A stretch of 64,000 nucleotides of DNA from Cognatilysobacter terrigena (GTDB taxonomy: Bacteria > Pseudomonadota > Gammaproteobacteria > Xanthomonadales > Xanthomonadaceae): assembly GCF_004361065.1 (NCBI RefSeq), contig NZ_SELT01000004.1, forward strand, positions 62,001-126,000. The letters are read 5' to 3'. Below are positions 33,519 through 43,208 of this stretch, one piece after another. The notes beneath the pieces were generated by a model. It was given only the letters and a program-made list of their open reading frames with translations, made no database searches and was not told the DNA's origin. The stretch's first letter is position 1; each line of letters begins with the position of its first letter. Both the position numbers and the translations under genes were made by a program.

Positions 33519-33953
33519 TCAGGTTTTCGGCGGCTTCTTGGAGGCATGGCTCGCGACGAGCACCCAGTGCCCGTCGCGACGAATCCACGTATCGGTGAAC
33601 GCAAAGTCGGCAGCGAACGCGCTGCCGGCGGCCGTGCCGCGGATGTGTGTGATCCCGGTGATCACCGCGGCACTCCCGTAGCGCCGCACGACCTGGTCGC
33701 TGTTGCGGAACTCGTCGTAGCGCGGCTCGCGCTGCTCGACTTCGCGCAGCGTCTGGGCAAGGTCCTGCACGACGCCGTTCGAACCGGTGAGCGTGAACGT
33801 CGGATCCAACGCACGACGCAAGTACGCCGCGTCGCCGCCTTCGAATGCATGGCAGACCGCGCGTTCGGTATCGCGCAGGTCGCGTTCGCTGCGATCCATC
33901 GCGACGGCGACGGTCGGCAGCAGCAGGCAAAGCAACGCGATCCGACGCAACAT
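33519..33953 (-). CDS. Exported SnoaL/DUF4440-like (NTF2-fold) protein
   Basis: 144 aa with a signal peptide ending AVA-MD. NTF2-like body: RAVCHAFEGGDAAYLRRAL, DPTFTLTGSNGVVQ, TGITHIRGTAAGSAFAADFA, FTDTWIRRDGHWVLVASHAS. The last phrase is a hallmark of DUF4440. The central pocket and export suggest a small binding or hydrolase-like periplasmic protein; function unknown. A second exported NTF2-like protein is at 39132. ATG 33953, 12 bp from the next gene upstream in the same direction. Confidence 0.85.
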   Translation of the reverse strand: MLRRIALLCLLLPTVAVAMDRSERDLRDTERAVCHAFEGGDAAYLRRALDPTFTLTGSNGVVQDLAQTLREVEQREPRYDEFRNSDQVVRRYGSAAVITGITHIRGTAAGSAFAADFAFTDTWIRRDGHWVLVASHASKKPPKT

Positions 33954-33964
33954 GGCGATCTCCA

Positions 33965-34318
33965 CTACGACGACGTCGCGTCGTCTTCCCAATGGAAGCG
34001 GTGCAGCAGGCGATGCGCCAGCGGCGCGACGACGAGACCCGCTGCGACCAGAAACACCAGGCCCGCATACAGCGCATAGAGGCCGGCGAAGATCTTGCCG
34101 CTCTCGTGCTTCGGCGCGTCCACCGGGCCCATGCCGCCGAGCAGCATCGACGCGTTGAGGAAGGCGTCGGTCCCGTTGAGGCCTTCGAAGGCCATGTAGC
34201 CCGCCATGCCGATGCCCAGCGAGAACGCGAGCAGCGCGAGCGCGACGAGCGCGTGTCGCCCGACGCGTCGAAGGAACAGCGGGAATGGCAGGAGCGGACG
34301 CGTGCGGGACTCGTACAT
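33965..34318 (-). CDS. Small two-helix membrane protein
   Basis: 117 aa. Two membrane segments: HALVALALLAFSLGIGMAGY and IFAGLYALYAGLVFLVAAGL. Between them lies LNASMLLGGMGPVDAPKHES, which resembles a pore-like Gly-rich loop and could be conserved. The C-terminal tail is cytoplasmic (HRFHWEDDATSS). Start ATG 34318 chosen; ATG 34327 is also in frame. No clear Shine-Dalgarno at either. 12 bp ahead of the DUF4440 gene, so probably co-transcribed. Function not recognised. Confidence 0.7.
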   Translation of the reverse strand: MYESRTRPLLPFPLFLRRVGRHALVALALLAFSLGIGMAGYMAFEGLNGTDAFLNASMLLGGMGPVDAPKHESGKIFAGLYALYAGLVFLVAAGLVVAPLAHRLLHRFHWEDDATSS

Positions 34319-34367
34319 GGGCCGCATGCTAGCGCCGGTCGCGCGCCACGCCTACGATCCCTCGACC

Positions 34368-34877
34368 ATGGCCGACGAACTGCACCTGCGCGACGTCCGC
34401 GACGACGATCGCCCCACCCTGCTCGCGCTCAACGCCGCGTCGGTCGCGGTGCTGAGCCCGATGAACGACGCGCGTCTCGATCAACTGCTCGCCGCGAGCG
34501 CGATGTGCCGCGTCGTCGAACAGAATCGCGACGTCCGCGCGTTCGTACTGGCCTTCCGGGAAGGCGCCGACTACGACAGCGTCAACTATCGCTGGTTCGA
34601 CGCACGCTATCCGCGCTTCCTGTACGTCGATCGTGTGGTCGTCGATACCGCATGTCGTGGTGCGGGCTTCGGCCAGCGCCTCTATGCCGACGTGTTCGAG
34701 CGCGCGCGTCGCGATGACGTGCCGCGGGTGACCTGCGAATTCGATGTCGAACCACCGAATCCGGCGTCGGAACGTTTCCACGCGCGACAGGGCTTTGTCG
34801 AAGTGGGCCGGCAGACCTTGCCCGGCGGCAAGCAGGTCAGCCTGCAGGCCGCGGACGTTGCTCAGTCGCTGCGATAG
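34368..34877 (+). CDS. GNAT family N-acetyltransferase
   Basis: 169 aa. LRDVRDDDRPTLLALNAASV opens a GNAT fold. The acetyl-CoA motif A is YVDRVVVDTACRGAGFGQRL (V..V...RG.G.G), and the C-terminal motif B is ASERFHARQGFVEVGRQTLP. Substrate unknown. ATG 34368 (MADELHLRDV). The 3' end overlaps the convergent gene at 34862 by 16 bp. Divergent from the small membrane gene at 34318. Confidence 0.88.
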   Translation: MADELHLRDVRDDDRPTLLALNAASVAVLSPMNDARLDQLLAASAMCRVVEQNRDVRAFVLAFREGADYDSVNYRWFDARYPRFLYVDRVVVDTACRGAGFGQRLYADVFERARRDDVPRVTCEFDVEPPNPASERFHARQGFVEVGRQTLPGGKQVSLQAADVAQSLR

Positions 34878-35353
34878 ACGCGCGCCTTCGGGTGGTCCTC
34901 GTCGAGTTCGAGGAACCAGCGTCCCGCGATGCCCGGCACCAGTCGCACCGTCGGCGAGTCGATCGCGCGGTTGAGCTTCACGGTGCCCTTGAGCACCGTC
35001 CACTGCTGGCCGTTGTCGAGATCGAACACGGTGCCCAGCGACCAGCCGTCGACGCGACCGCGCACCTTCGCCGTCATCGCCTCGCTGTCGAGGCCGACGT
35101 GCTGCTTGGGCGACGGCGTGGCGTCGTTCGACACGCTGACGTCGCGACGCGGCGTCGGGGCAGAGGCGGTATCGCGTGCTGCAGCATCGCGCAGCACCGT
35201 ATTGAGCCGCTGCAATTGCTCCGGCGTGAGACCGATCGACGCGAGCTCTTCGGGCGTGAGCCGCTTCTCGATGGCGACGTAGCGCTCGCCCGCGATGGCG
35301 GCGAACGACAGCAGGGCGACGAGCATTAGGGACGCGAGGCGACGCAGGGCCAT
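34862..35353 (-). CDS. Exported hypothetical protein
   Basis: 163 aa. Signal peptide ending AIA-GE, then a conserved-looking start ERYVAIEKRLTPEELASIGL followed by LTPEQLQRLNTVLRD. The C-terminal half has GRVDGWSLGTVFDLDNGQQW, TVLKGTVKLNR and ARVYRSD. Family not recognised; similar proteins in Xanthomonadales begin AGERYVxIExRL (from memory). No enzyme motif. Converges on the GNAT gene with a 16-bp overlap. Confidence 0.7.
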   Translation of the reverse strand: MALRRLASLMLVALLSFAAIAGERYVAIEKRLTPEELASIGLTPEQLQRLNTVLRDAAARDTASAPTPRRDVSVSNDATPSPKQHVGLDSEAMTAKVRGRVDGWSLGTVFDLDNGQQWTVLKGTVKLNRAIDSPTVRLVPGIAGRWFLELDEDHPKARVYRSD

Positions 35354-35769
35354 GGCGGTCGGCGCGAAGGGACGTGTGCCGCCACCTTATGACCGTCGTA
35401 TTGCAGTTCGAAGACACCTCGCCACACGCAGATGTCCGCGCCGCGCGACCGAGACGCCGCATCAGGGGCGGGCGATATCCCTGCGATCCAGGGTTTCGGA
35501 GAACGTGACATCGTCCAGCTGGGCGAGCATGTGCAGATCGACGCGCAACAGCTCGCTGCGCTTCTTGCGCGCCGCCAGCGCCGCATGCAGCCTCAGTCAA
35601 CGTGCAGCTTTGTCGTCGGCGCGTGCTGACCTCTGGGTCTGCATTGAGGGACGCGCGCTCGACGATCGTTTGCGGCGACGTGATCAAATACCGTCGACGT
35701 CCACATCGCGCCTCAAAGCGCAGCCGCGTGCGCTAGCTGCGCGGCTCCACACGCAACGCTCGTAACGCC
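35354..35769. other. Intergenic region with a possible 44-codon frame
   Basis: 416 bp. No clear gene. On the minus strand 35462-35596 carries a stop-bounded frame of 44 codons that reads like real protein (LHAALAARKKRSELLRVDLH, DDVTFSETLDRRDIARP) but has no good ATG until residue 23; it may be a remnant or use CTG/TTG. Confidence 0.4.
35462..35596 (-). pseudogene. Possible gene remnant or non-ATG small ORF
   Basis: 44-codon frame from CTG 35596 to TGA 35462. Codon use and residue order look protein-like, with a helical charged segment. No ribosome site and no ATG at the beginning; a stop codon lies directly upstream. Could be the tail of a lost gene. Confidence 0.25.
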
Positions 35770-36051
35770 TCACCGGTCGACGGGAAACATCGCGCCGCGG
35801 CGAAGCCGGATCGGCCCCGATGCGGTGAGCACGCCGGCCGAAGGCAATACGCCCTCGCCTTGCGTGACGGTAACGACACGCGTCTCCGACAACATCGCGG
35901 CGACGTGTCGAACCCGCGGCATCAACGCGCGCCATTCGGCTTCGTCGTCGCTCAACGAGCGGGCGACGTCCGACGGACAGATCGACGACGTCGGCGCTCG
36001 CGATGCGAGCAACGCGACGATGCGTTCGCGGATCGTCGCGTCGCCAACCAT
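35770..36051 (-). CDS. DUF3253 domain protein
   Basis: 93 aa, DUF3253 throughout: IRERIVALLASRAPTSSICP, SDVARSLSDDEAEWRALMPR, VRHVAAMLSETRVVTVTQGE, TASGPIRLRRG. The helical part resembles a winged helix; function unknown. ATG 36051 is 2 bp after the hutU stop, so it looks translationally coupled to hutU, an unusual partner. Confidence 0.85.
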   Translation of the reverse strand: MVGDATIRERIVALLASRAPTSSICPSDVARSLSDDEAEWRALMPRVRHVAAMLSETRVVTVTQGEGVLPSAGVLTASGPIRLRRGAMFPVDR

Positions 36052-36053
36052 GC

Positions 36054-37724
<1,671 letters not shown>

Positions 37725-37780
37725 CGGCGCGTCGGCAGTCGGGCGGAGGCCCGATTATCGCCGCTCGCGCCGGTCGCGGC

Positions 37781-38566
37781 TCAGGCTTCGGGCACGCCGC
37801 ACTTGGCGCGCACCTGCGCGGCACGCTGGAGGGCGGCGCTGCTGGGGCGGCGCTTGTCGTAGTACGCCTCGTAGAAGTGGTGGCCATCCACCTCCGTGTA
37901 GCCGACATGCGAGAAGCCGTCGACCGTCAGCGCCACCGGCCGCGTATCGGCGGGCAGGATGTCGTTGTAGGCGCGCAGGCCGACGATCTCGTACGTGTCG
38001 CCGCCGCCGTCCTCACCGCCGGTGTCGCTGAAGTCGTAGAAGCGGTTCGCACCGAACACGACTTCGCGCATGTCGTAGCCGCGCAGCGTCGACAGCATGC
38101 AGCGGCCTTTGGTGTCCTGATCCGCATTGAACTTGCGCATGTAGTCCTCGGCGACGTCGTAGCCGCCGTTCGCCGAGCGGTTGACCAGTGCGAGGCCCTT
38201 GCGGAAATCGGGCGACACACCGCCCGTGCCGTCGATGTAGCGCATGCCGAGGTGATGCAGGGATTCCGCGTCGTTGAGCTCGGCCGCGTAGGCGAACCAC
38301 TTGGTCGCGAGCGCGTCGTGGTTGGGCACGGCGGCCGCGCCTTCGTAGAGGTGGCCCAGCTTGTGCGCCATCGCCCCGCTATGCGCGATTTCCGTCGCCG
38401 CCCCGAGCAGGCGGAATGCCTCGGCGGTGTCGCCCGCGTTCATCGCGGTCTGCGCGGCTTCGAGTTTCTGCTTGACCGCGGCCTGGTCGACGGCGGGTGC
38501 GTCGGCGGCCGCGGCGGGCGCGATGGCCAGCGAGAGGGCGAGTGCGAGCAGGCGCGTGCGGGTCAT
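37781..38566 (-). CDS. Exported Sel1/TPR-like repeat protein
   Basis: 261 aa. Signal peptide ending AAA-DA. Helical repeats of Sel1/TPR type: AEAFRLLGAATEIAHSGAMA, HKLGHLYEGAAAVPNHDALA, TKWFAYAAELNDAESLHHLG, MRYIDGTGGVSPDFRKGLAL. A globular C-terminal part follows (SDTGGEDGGGDTYEIVGLRA, HFYEAYYDKRRPSSAALQRA). No catalytic motif. Stands alone 56 bp after hutU (same strand, upstream side). Function unknown. Confidence 0.78.
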   Translation of the reverse strand: MTRTRLLALALSLAIAPAAAADAPAVDQAAVKQKLEAAQTAMNAGDTAEAFRLLGAATEIAHSGAMAHKLGHLYEGAAAVPNHDALATKWFAYAAELNDAESLHHLGMRYIDGTGGVSPDFRKGLALVNRSANGGYDVAEDYMRKFNADQDTKGRCMLSTLRGYDMREVVFGANRFYDFSDTGGEDGGGDTYEIVGLRAYNDILPADTRPVALTVDGFSHVGYTEVDGHHFYEAYYDKRRPSSAALQRAAQVRAKCGVPEA

Positions 38567-38644
38567 TCGGTCGTCTCCGGCGCCGGGCGCCGGCGCATCG
38601 CCCGATTATCGGCGGCTACGGCCGCTTCCTGAACCCGAAACGGC

Positions 38645-38668
38645 GACGCCCGGCCGGAGCCGGGCGTC
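38645..38668 (-). terminator. Intrinsic terminator after 38689 gene
   Basis: 10-bp stem GACGCCCGGC/GCCGGGCGTC with CGGA loop; the minus strand continues GCCGTTTCGGG. Follows the small secreted gene. Confidence 0.6.
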
Positions 38669-38688
38669 GTGCGACGAAGCGGTATCGA

Positions 38689-39042
38689 TCAGCGGATCGA
38701 CGGATCGAGCATGCGCAGTGCGTCGGCGATGTCGGTCTGGCCGGTGCGACGCAGGTCATCCTGCGTGTAGGCGCGGCCGGGCAAGCCGGTGCAGCCCTTG
38801 GCGTCGCGACTGGAGCGCGCGCGGATCAGCGTGCCGGTCTCGCGGAGGCAGGTGCGATCCGCGAGGTCGTCACGGGCGGCGACGGTCTTGGGCGACGCCG
38901 TGGCAACGGTCGCAGGCGCCGGCGCAGGCTGTGCGTCCGCGGTCGGTGCCGGCGCGGCGGCCGGCTCGGGCGTCGCCTGTTCCGCGAACGCGGGCAGCGC
39001 GGCGAGCACGAGCGTGGGGAGAAGAATCGGTCGGGTGTTCAT
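38689..39042 (-). CDS. Small secreted protein with a TonB-receptor plug-like tail
   Basis: 117 aa. Signal peptide ends AFA-EQ, then an Ala/Pro-rich linker (about 22-55). The C-terminal 60 residues contain RTCLRETGTLIRARSSRDA, CTGLPGRAYTQDDLRRTGQT and DIADALRMLDPSIR. The last part resembles the start of a TonB-receptor plug (DLRRTG...ADALR...P), but no barrel follows. Two Cys may form a disulphide. Function unknown; independent of a receptor in this window. Confidence 0.7.
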   Translation of the reverse strand: MNTRPILLPTLVLAALPAFAEQATPEPAAAPAPTADAQPAPAPATVATASPKTVAARDDLADRTCLRETGTLIRARSSRDAKGCTGLPGRAYTQDDLRRTGQTDIADALRMLDPSIR

Positions 39043-39131
39043 GACGGGCCTCCCGAATGGGTCGACACCGCCACGATACGCCTACGCGGCGGCGACGGCG
39101 CATGGACGCCGCCGCCGGATTCAGGCCGGGC

Positions 39132-39653
39132 TTACGCGCGCGGACAGGCGGCCGGACGCGCCTTGCGGAACGCCTCGGCGTCCGCCGCCTGCACCTCGCG
39201 CGGCGGCGTGCCGCCGTCGAACACGACCTGCCAGACGCCCTGCGCATTGCGGCGCCACACCGACTGGAACGTGCTGCGCGTGAGCCGCGTCGTGCCCTTC
39301 TCGCTTTCCTCCGCGAGCGCCGGGCCGGTGGACCACGCGATGTCGCCGACGACGGTCGTGCGCACCGGATACCACTCGAGGCGGAGGCCCTCGCCCTTCA
39401 CGATCGGCGTCCACGCGCGGACGATCGCATCGCGCCCGCGCTGCGGATGCGGCGATCCGGCGGCGAACGCGGCGTCGGGCGCGACGTGTTCTGCGAACGC
39501 CGCGGCATCGTGATCCGCCACCGATTTCGCGAACGACAGCTCGCGTGCGAACACCGCACATTCGTCGGCGGAAAACGGTGCCGGTGGCGGAGGCGTCGGC
39601 GCGGCGGCGGCCGCAGCGGCGAGCGCGGGAACGAGCACGAACGCGAAAGCCAT
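39132..39653 (-). CDS. Exported DUF4440/SnoaL-like protein
   Basis: 173 aa. Signal peptide with a long hydrophobic start (MAFAFVLVPALAAAAAAAPT). NTF2-like domain: AVFARELSFAKSVADHDAAA, FAEHVAPDAAFAAG, GRDAIVRAWTPIVKGEGLRL, GDIAWSTGPA, WRRNAQGVWQVVFDGGTP. The last phrase is the usual DUF4440 end. ATG 39651-39653 has GGGAG upstream. Divergent from the NPP gene at 39750. Similar fold to the gene at 33519, but not closely related in sequence. Confidence 0.84.
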   Translation of the reverse strand: MAFAFVLVPALAAAAAAAPTPPPPAPFSADECAVFARELSFAKSVADHDAAAFAEHVAPDAAFAAGSPHPQRGRDAIVRAWTPIVKGEGLRLEWYPVRTTVVGDIAWSTGPALAEESEKGTTRLTRSTFQSVWRRNAQGVWQVVFDGGTPPREVQAADAEAFRKARPAACPRA

Positions 39654-39749
39654 GGCGGTTCTCTCCCTTGAAGTTGCGCGATGGTGTGCGCATCGGGGAT
39701 TCATCGCGACCCGCTAAAGTCACGGTCTCTTTCGACCTCTCCCGTCCAC

Positions 39750-40988
39750 GTGCTCCGACCGCTCGTACTTGCCCTCGCCGCGGCCACGCTCGCCGCCTGC
39801 GCTTCGACCTCCCCGCACTCCACGGCACCGGCAACCCCCGCGGCGTCGACCATCCTGATCTCCATCGACGGGTTCCGCGCCAACGCGCTGCAGCGCGGCC
39901 ACACGCCGAACCTCGATTCCCTCGCCCGGCACGGCGTGCGCGCCGAATACATGCGCCCGTCGTACCCGAGCCTGACGTTCCCGAACCACTACACGCTGGT
40001 GACGGGCCTGCGTCCGGATCACCACGGCATCGTGCACAACACGATGGACGACCCGCAGCTCGGTCACTTCAACATGGACGACGACGTCGCCACGGCCACG
40101 GCCGCGTGGTGGGGCAGCGAGCCGATCTGGTCGACGGTCGAGAAGTCGGGCCAGCGCGCGGCGACGATGTTCTGGCCGGGCAGCGCGGCACCGATCGGCG
40201 GCGTTCGCCCGACCGAATGGCGTCCGTTCGACGACAAGTTCCCCGGCGCATCGCGCGTCGACGCCGTGCTCGGGTGGCTCGATCGCCCGGAAGGCGTGCG
40301 TCCGAAGCTGATCACGTTGTACTTCGAAGACGTCGACCACGAGGAACACGACCACGGCCCGGGCTCGGCGGAAGACCTCGCCGCTGAAACGCGCGTCGAC
40401 GGTTACATCGGCCGCCTGCGCGCGGGGCTGGCGTCGCGCGGGCTCGCCGATCGCGTGAACATCGTCGTCGTGTCGGACCACGGCATGGCGCCGGTGGCCG
40501 AAGGCCATACGGTGACGATCGAGGACATGGCCTCGCCCGACATCGCGGCGAACATCACGACGGGGCAGTCGGTCGGCTTCCGTCCGCTTCCGGGTCACGA
40601 AGCGGAAGCGACGGCCAAGCTCGTCGGCCGCCACGATCACTACGAATGCTGGACCAAGGAGACGCTGCCCGCGCGCTGGCAGTACGGCACGAGTCCGCGC
40701 GTGCCGCCCATCGTCTGCCAGATGGACGAAGGTTGGGATGCGGTGGCGCGCGCGAAGCTCGCGACGCGAAGCAAAGGCCCGCGCGGTTCGCATGGCTTCG
40801 ATCCCGCGCTGCCGTCGATGCGTGCGCTCTTCGTGGCGGACGGCCCGTCGTTCCGCGACGGCGTGGTGCTGCCGCCGATCGACAACGTCGACGTCTATCC
40901 GATGCTCGCGCGCGTGCTCGGCGTGACGCCGATGCCGAACGACGGCAACCCCGAGGCGCTGGCGGGAGCGCTGCGTCCCACGCCCTGA
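39750..40988 (+). CDS. Nucleotide pyrophosphatase/phosphodiesterase (NPP/autotaxin family), lipoprotein
   Basis: 412 aa. GTG start at 39750 gives MLRPLVLALAAATLAAC, a signal with lipobox LAAC. Alkaline-phosphatase superfamily active site: ISIDGFRANALQ (Asp), nucleophile Thr in PSYPSLTFPNHYTLVTG, EDVDHEEHDHGPGS (Asp and His), VVSDHGMAP (Asp-His), and a late His in RGSHGFDP. Hydrolyses nucleotides or phosphodiesters in the periplasm, typical of Xanthomonas NPP. 2 bp before the next gene, probably co-transcribed. Confidence 0.92.
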   Translation: MLRPLVLALAAATLAACASTSPHSTAPATPAASTILISIDGFRANALQRGHTPNLDSLARHGVRAEYMRPSYPSLTFPNHYTLVTGLRPDHHGIVHNTMDDPQLGHFNMDDDVATATAAWWGSEPIWSTVEKSGQRAATMFWPGSAAPIGGVRPTEWRPFDDKFPGASRVDAVLGWLDRPEGVRPKLITLYFEDVDHEEHDHGPGSAEDLAAETRVDGYIGRLRAGLASRGLADRVNIVVVSDHGMAPVAEGHTVTIEDMASPDIAANITTGQSVGFRPLPGHEAEATAKLVGRHDHYECWTKETLPARWQYGTSPRVPPIVCQMDEGWDAVARAKLATRSKGPRGSHGFDPALPSMRALFVADGPSFRDGVVLPPIDNVDVYPMLARVLGVTPMPNDGNPEALAGALRPTP

Positions 40989-40990
40989 AC

Positions 40991-41548
40991 ATGGACACCG
41001 CGACCACGAAGCCCGCGCCGCATGCGGATGATCGCCGCCTGCGGCGCATTGCGCTCGCGAGCTTCGTGATCACGGTCCTCGTTGCACGCCTGCTGGTCTA
41101 CCTGATCATGGCGCGCACGCTGCCCGATCTGTACCTGCACCTCGGCGGCACGCACGTCCACCATCTGAACTTCGGCATCTTCGCGCTGGCGATCGTCGGC
41201 GCGGCCTTGCTGTTCTGGACGCCCGGTCGACGCGCGCGTCGTGTGCTCGCGGTGCTCTATGGCGTCGGCATGGCCCTGACGTTCGACGAGTTCGGCATGT
41301 GGCTGCATCTCGGCGGCAGCTACTGGCAGCGATCGAGCTTCGACGCGGTCGTCGTGGTGCTGGGTCTGTTCGGGCTGCTCGCGTACGGCGGCACGCTCCG
41401 CACCCTGCGGCGGCGATCGGCACTGATGCTCGTCGCCGCGGTTCTGCTCGCCGGCTACTTCGCATACGTCTATCGCGACTACGCACGCCTGCTCGCGACG
41501 AGTCAGGCGGAGCGGCTGCATCGGCTGGAGGCCGACGGGCCGCGGTAG
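40991..41548 (+). CDS. Small membrane protein of unknown function
   Basis: 185 aa with about five membrane segments: IALASFVITVLVARLLVYLI, LNFGIFALAIVGAALLFW, RVLAVLYGVGMALTFDEFG, FDAVVVVLGLFGLLAY, and SALMLVAAVLLAGYFAYV. Polar conserved-looking clusters include LHLGGTHVHHLNFG and DEFGMWLHLGGSYW, where His and Asp/Glu could bind metal or lipid. 2 bp after the NPP gene on the same strand, so likely an operon. Family not recognised. Confidence 0.72.
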   Translation: MDTATTKPAPHADDRRLRRIALASFVITVLVARLLVYLIMARTLPDLYLHLGGTHVHHLNFGIFALAIVGAALLFWTPGRRARRVLAVLYGVGMALTFDEFGMWLHLGGSYWQRSSFDAVVVVLGLFGLLAYGGTLRTLRRRSALMLVAAVLLAGYFAYVYRDYARLLATSQAERLHRLEADGPR

Positions 41549-41626
41549 CGTCCGACAACGCGTGCCCGCGATGCGCGCAGCGCCACGTCGTTCGTCGTTC
41601 GCGCGGACGAAGCCCGAAGTCGTGCG

Positions 41627-42859
41627 TTAAGCCACCAGACGCGCGATCGCCGCACGGTAACGCACCGCGATCGCCTCGGCGTCGACGTGCCGTCCCTCGC
41701 ACACGCGTTCGCCGCCGGCGACTTCGACCGTCTGCACGACGGGTCGGTTGCCCGAGAAGATCCAGCGGTCGATGACGTCGCCCTCCGTCGCGCCTGCGAG
41801 GATCGGTGCGCCCGCATCGAGCACCACGCGATCGCCCTGCATCGTCTGCCCGGTCGCATCGGCGGCAGTGGAAAGCACACCTGCAAGCAGCGTCTCGCCA
41901 ACGCTCGTGGATTCGCGCACGGCGATGTTGCGACGACGTGTCACGAGTCGCTGGCCGTATTCCAGCCAGCGCAGCTCCTCTACCGGCGATGTCGACACAT
42001 GCGAATCCGAGCCGATGCCGAAGCGCCCGCCGGCATCGAGGAATGGACGCAGTGGAAACAGCCCATCGCCCAGGTTGCCCTCGGTGGTCGTGCAGATCGC
42101 GACCGTCGCGCGCGACGCCGCGATGCCCGCGATCTCGTCATCGTTGAGGTGCGTCGCGTGCACCAGTGTCCAGCGCGAATCGACCGGTGCATGGTCGAGG
42201 AGCCAGCGCACAGGTCGTGCGCCGCGCACCGCGATGCATTCGTCCACTTCCGCCGTCTGTTCGGCGATGTGGATGTGGATGCGCGCGTCCCCGGGGAGTG
42301 CCGCGAGCACGTCGCGCATCGCGGCTTCCGGTACGGCCCGCAGCGAGTGCAGCGCGCAGCCGATGCGCAGCGTGTCGTCCTGCGATGCGCGCAAGGTGTC
42401 GAGCAGTCGCAGATAGGCGTCGATGTCGTGACCGAAACGACGCTGGCGCTCCGCGAGCGCGCGGCCGTCGAAACCGCCCGTCATGTACAGCACCGGCAGC
42501 AACGTGAGGCGGATGCCCGTCTCGCGCGCCGCATCGATCAGCGCGCGCGACATCGCAGCCGGGTCGTCGTACGGCCGACCGTCGGGCGCGTGGTGCAGGT
42601 AGTGGAACTCGCAGACCGCGGTGTAACCGGCCTCGAGCATCTCGACGTAGAGCTGCGCCGCGACTTCGCGCAACGTGTCGGGATCGAAGCGCGCCGCCAT
42701 GCGGTACATGGTGTCGCGCCAGGTCCAGAAGCTGTCGGCCGGATCGGTCTGGCGCTCGGCCATGCCCGCCATCGCGCGCTGGAACGCATGCGAATGGAGG
42801 TTGGCGAGGCCGGGAAGCTCCCAGCCCCGGGCGGTGCGCTGGACGGGCGATTCGGACAT
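41627..42859 (-). CDS. hutF: Formimidoylglutamate deiminase
   Basis: Converts N-formimidoyl-glutamate to N-formyl-glutamate in the HutF branch of histidine degradation. Amidohydrolase, 410 aa. Metal and catalytic marks: GLANLHSHAFQRAMAGM (HxH), ALHSLRAVP, HIHIAEQTAEVDEC, LVHATHLNDDE, GIGSDSHVSTSPVEE. The usual HutF N-terminal beta-sandwich of about 40 residues before the HSH motif is nearly missing: only about 20 residues precede it. Start ATG 42859. Divergent from the small membrane gene at 42920. Confidence 0.92.
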   Translation of the reverse strand: MSESPVQRTARGWELPGLANLHSHAFQRAMAGMAERQTDPADSFWTWRDTMYRMAARFDPDTLREVAAQLYVEMLEAGYTAVCEFHYLHHAPDGRPYDDPAAMSRALIDAARETGIRLTLLPVLYMTGGFDGRALAERQRRFGHDIDAYLRLLDTLRASQDDTLRIGCALHSLRAVPEAAMRDVLAALPGDARIHIHIAEQTAEVDECIAVRGARPVRWLLDHAPVDSRWTLVHATHLNDDEIAGIAASRATVAICTTTEGNLGDGLFPLRPFLDAGGRFGIGSDSHVSTSPVEELRWLEYGQRLVTRRRNIAVRESTSVGETLLAGVLSTAADATGQTMQGDRVVLDAGAPILAGATEGDVIDRWIFSGNRPVVQTVEVAGGERVCEGRHVDAEAIAVRYRAAIARLVA

Positions 42860-42919
42860 GGCGGGCCGCGGACGCTTGGGGTGCGCTAGGCTACCGCGGC
42901 CGCAGGACGGAAGGACCGC

Positions 42920-43075
42920 ATGCGCATCGTCGAATTCGTCGGCGTCATCGTCGCCCTGATCGGGCTGTTCGCGTGGCTACTCGGCCGACCGCATACGCTG
43001 GAATCTGTCGAGCGCGAGCGCAGTGCCGCGGCGCGCGTGCACGACGCCTCCAACGACGGCGAGCCTGATCGGTGA
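42920..43075 (+). CDS. Small membrane protein, 51 aa
   Basis: MRIVEFVGVIVALIGLFAWL gives one membrane helix followed by LGRPHTLESVERERSAAARV and an acidic end. GGAAGGA is 3-9 bp before ATG 42920, a convincing ribosome site. Too short for most gene callers. Divergent from hutF, upstream of hutI. Function unknown. Confidence 0.6.
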   Translation: MRIVEFVGVIVALIGLFAWLLGRPHTLESVERERSAAARVHDASNDGEPDR

Positions 43076-43208
43076 CGGTGCGGTCGCAGGTTGATCGTCG
43101 GCGGCACTTTCGCCTCTTCGAGCGCAGGGCCTCCGGGTCTCCGCCAAGCTTTGCGGCGCCCGTCGTGAACTCCGCCTTCCGCCATACGTCGTCGACGACA
43201 CCCGCACC

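Noticed and set aside
43076-43208. Search for a HutC operator before hutI
   Set aside because: No TTGTATATACAA-like palindrome found.
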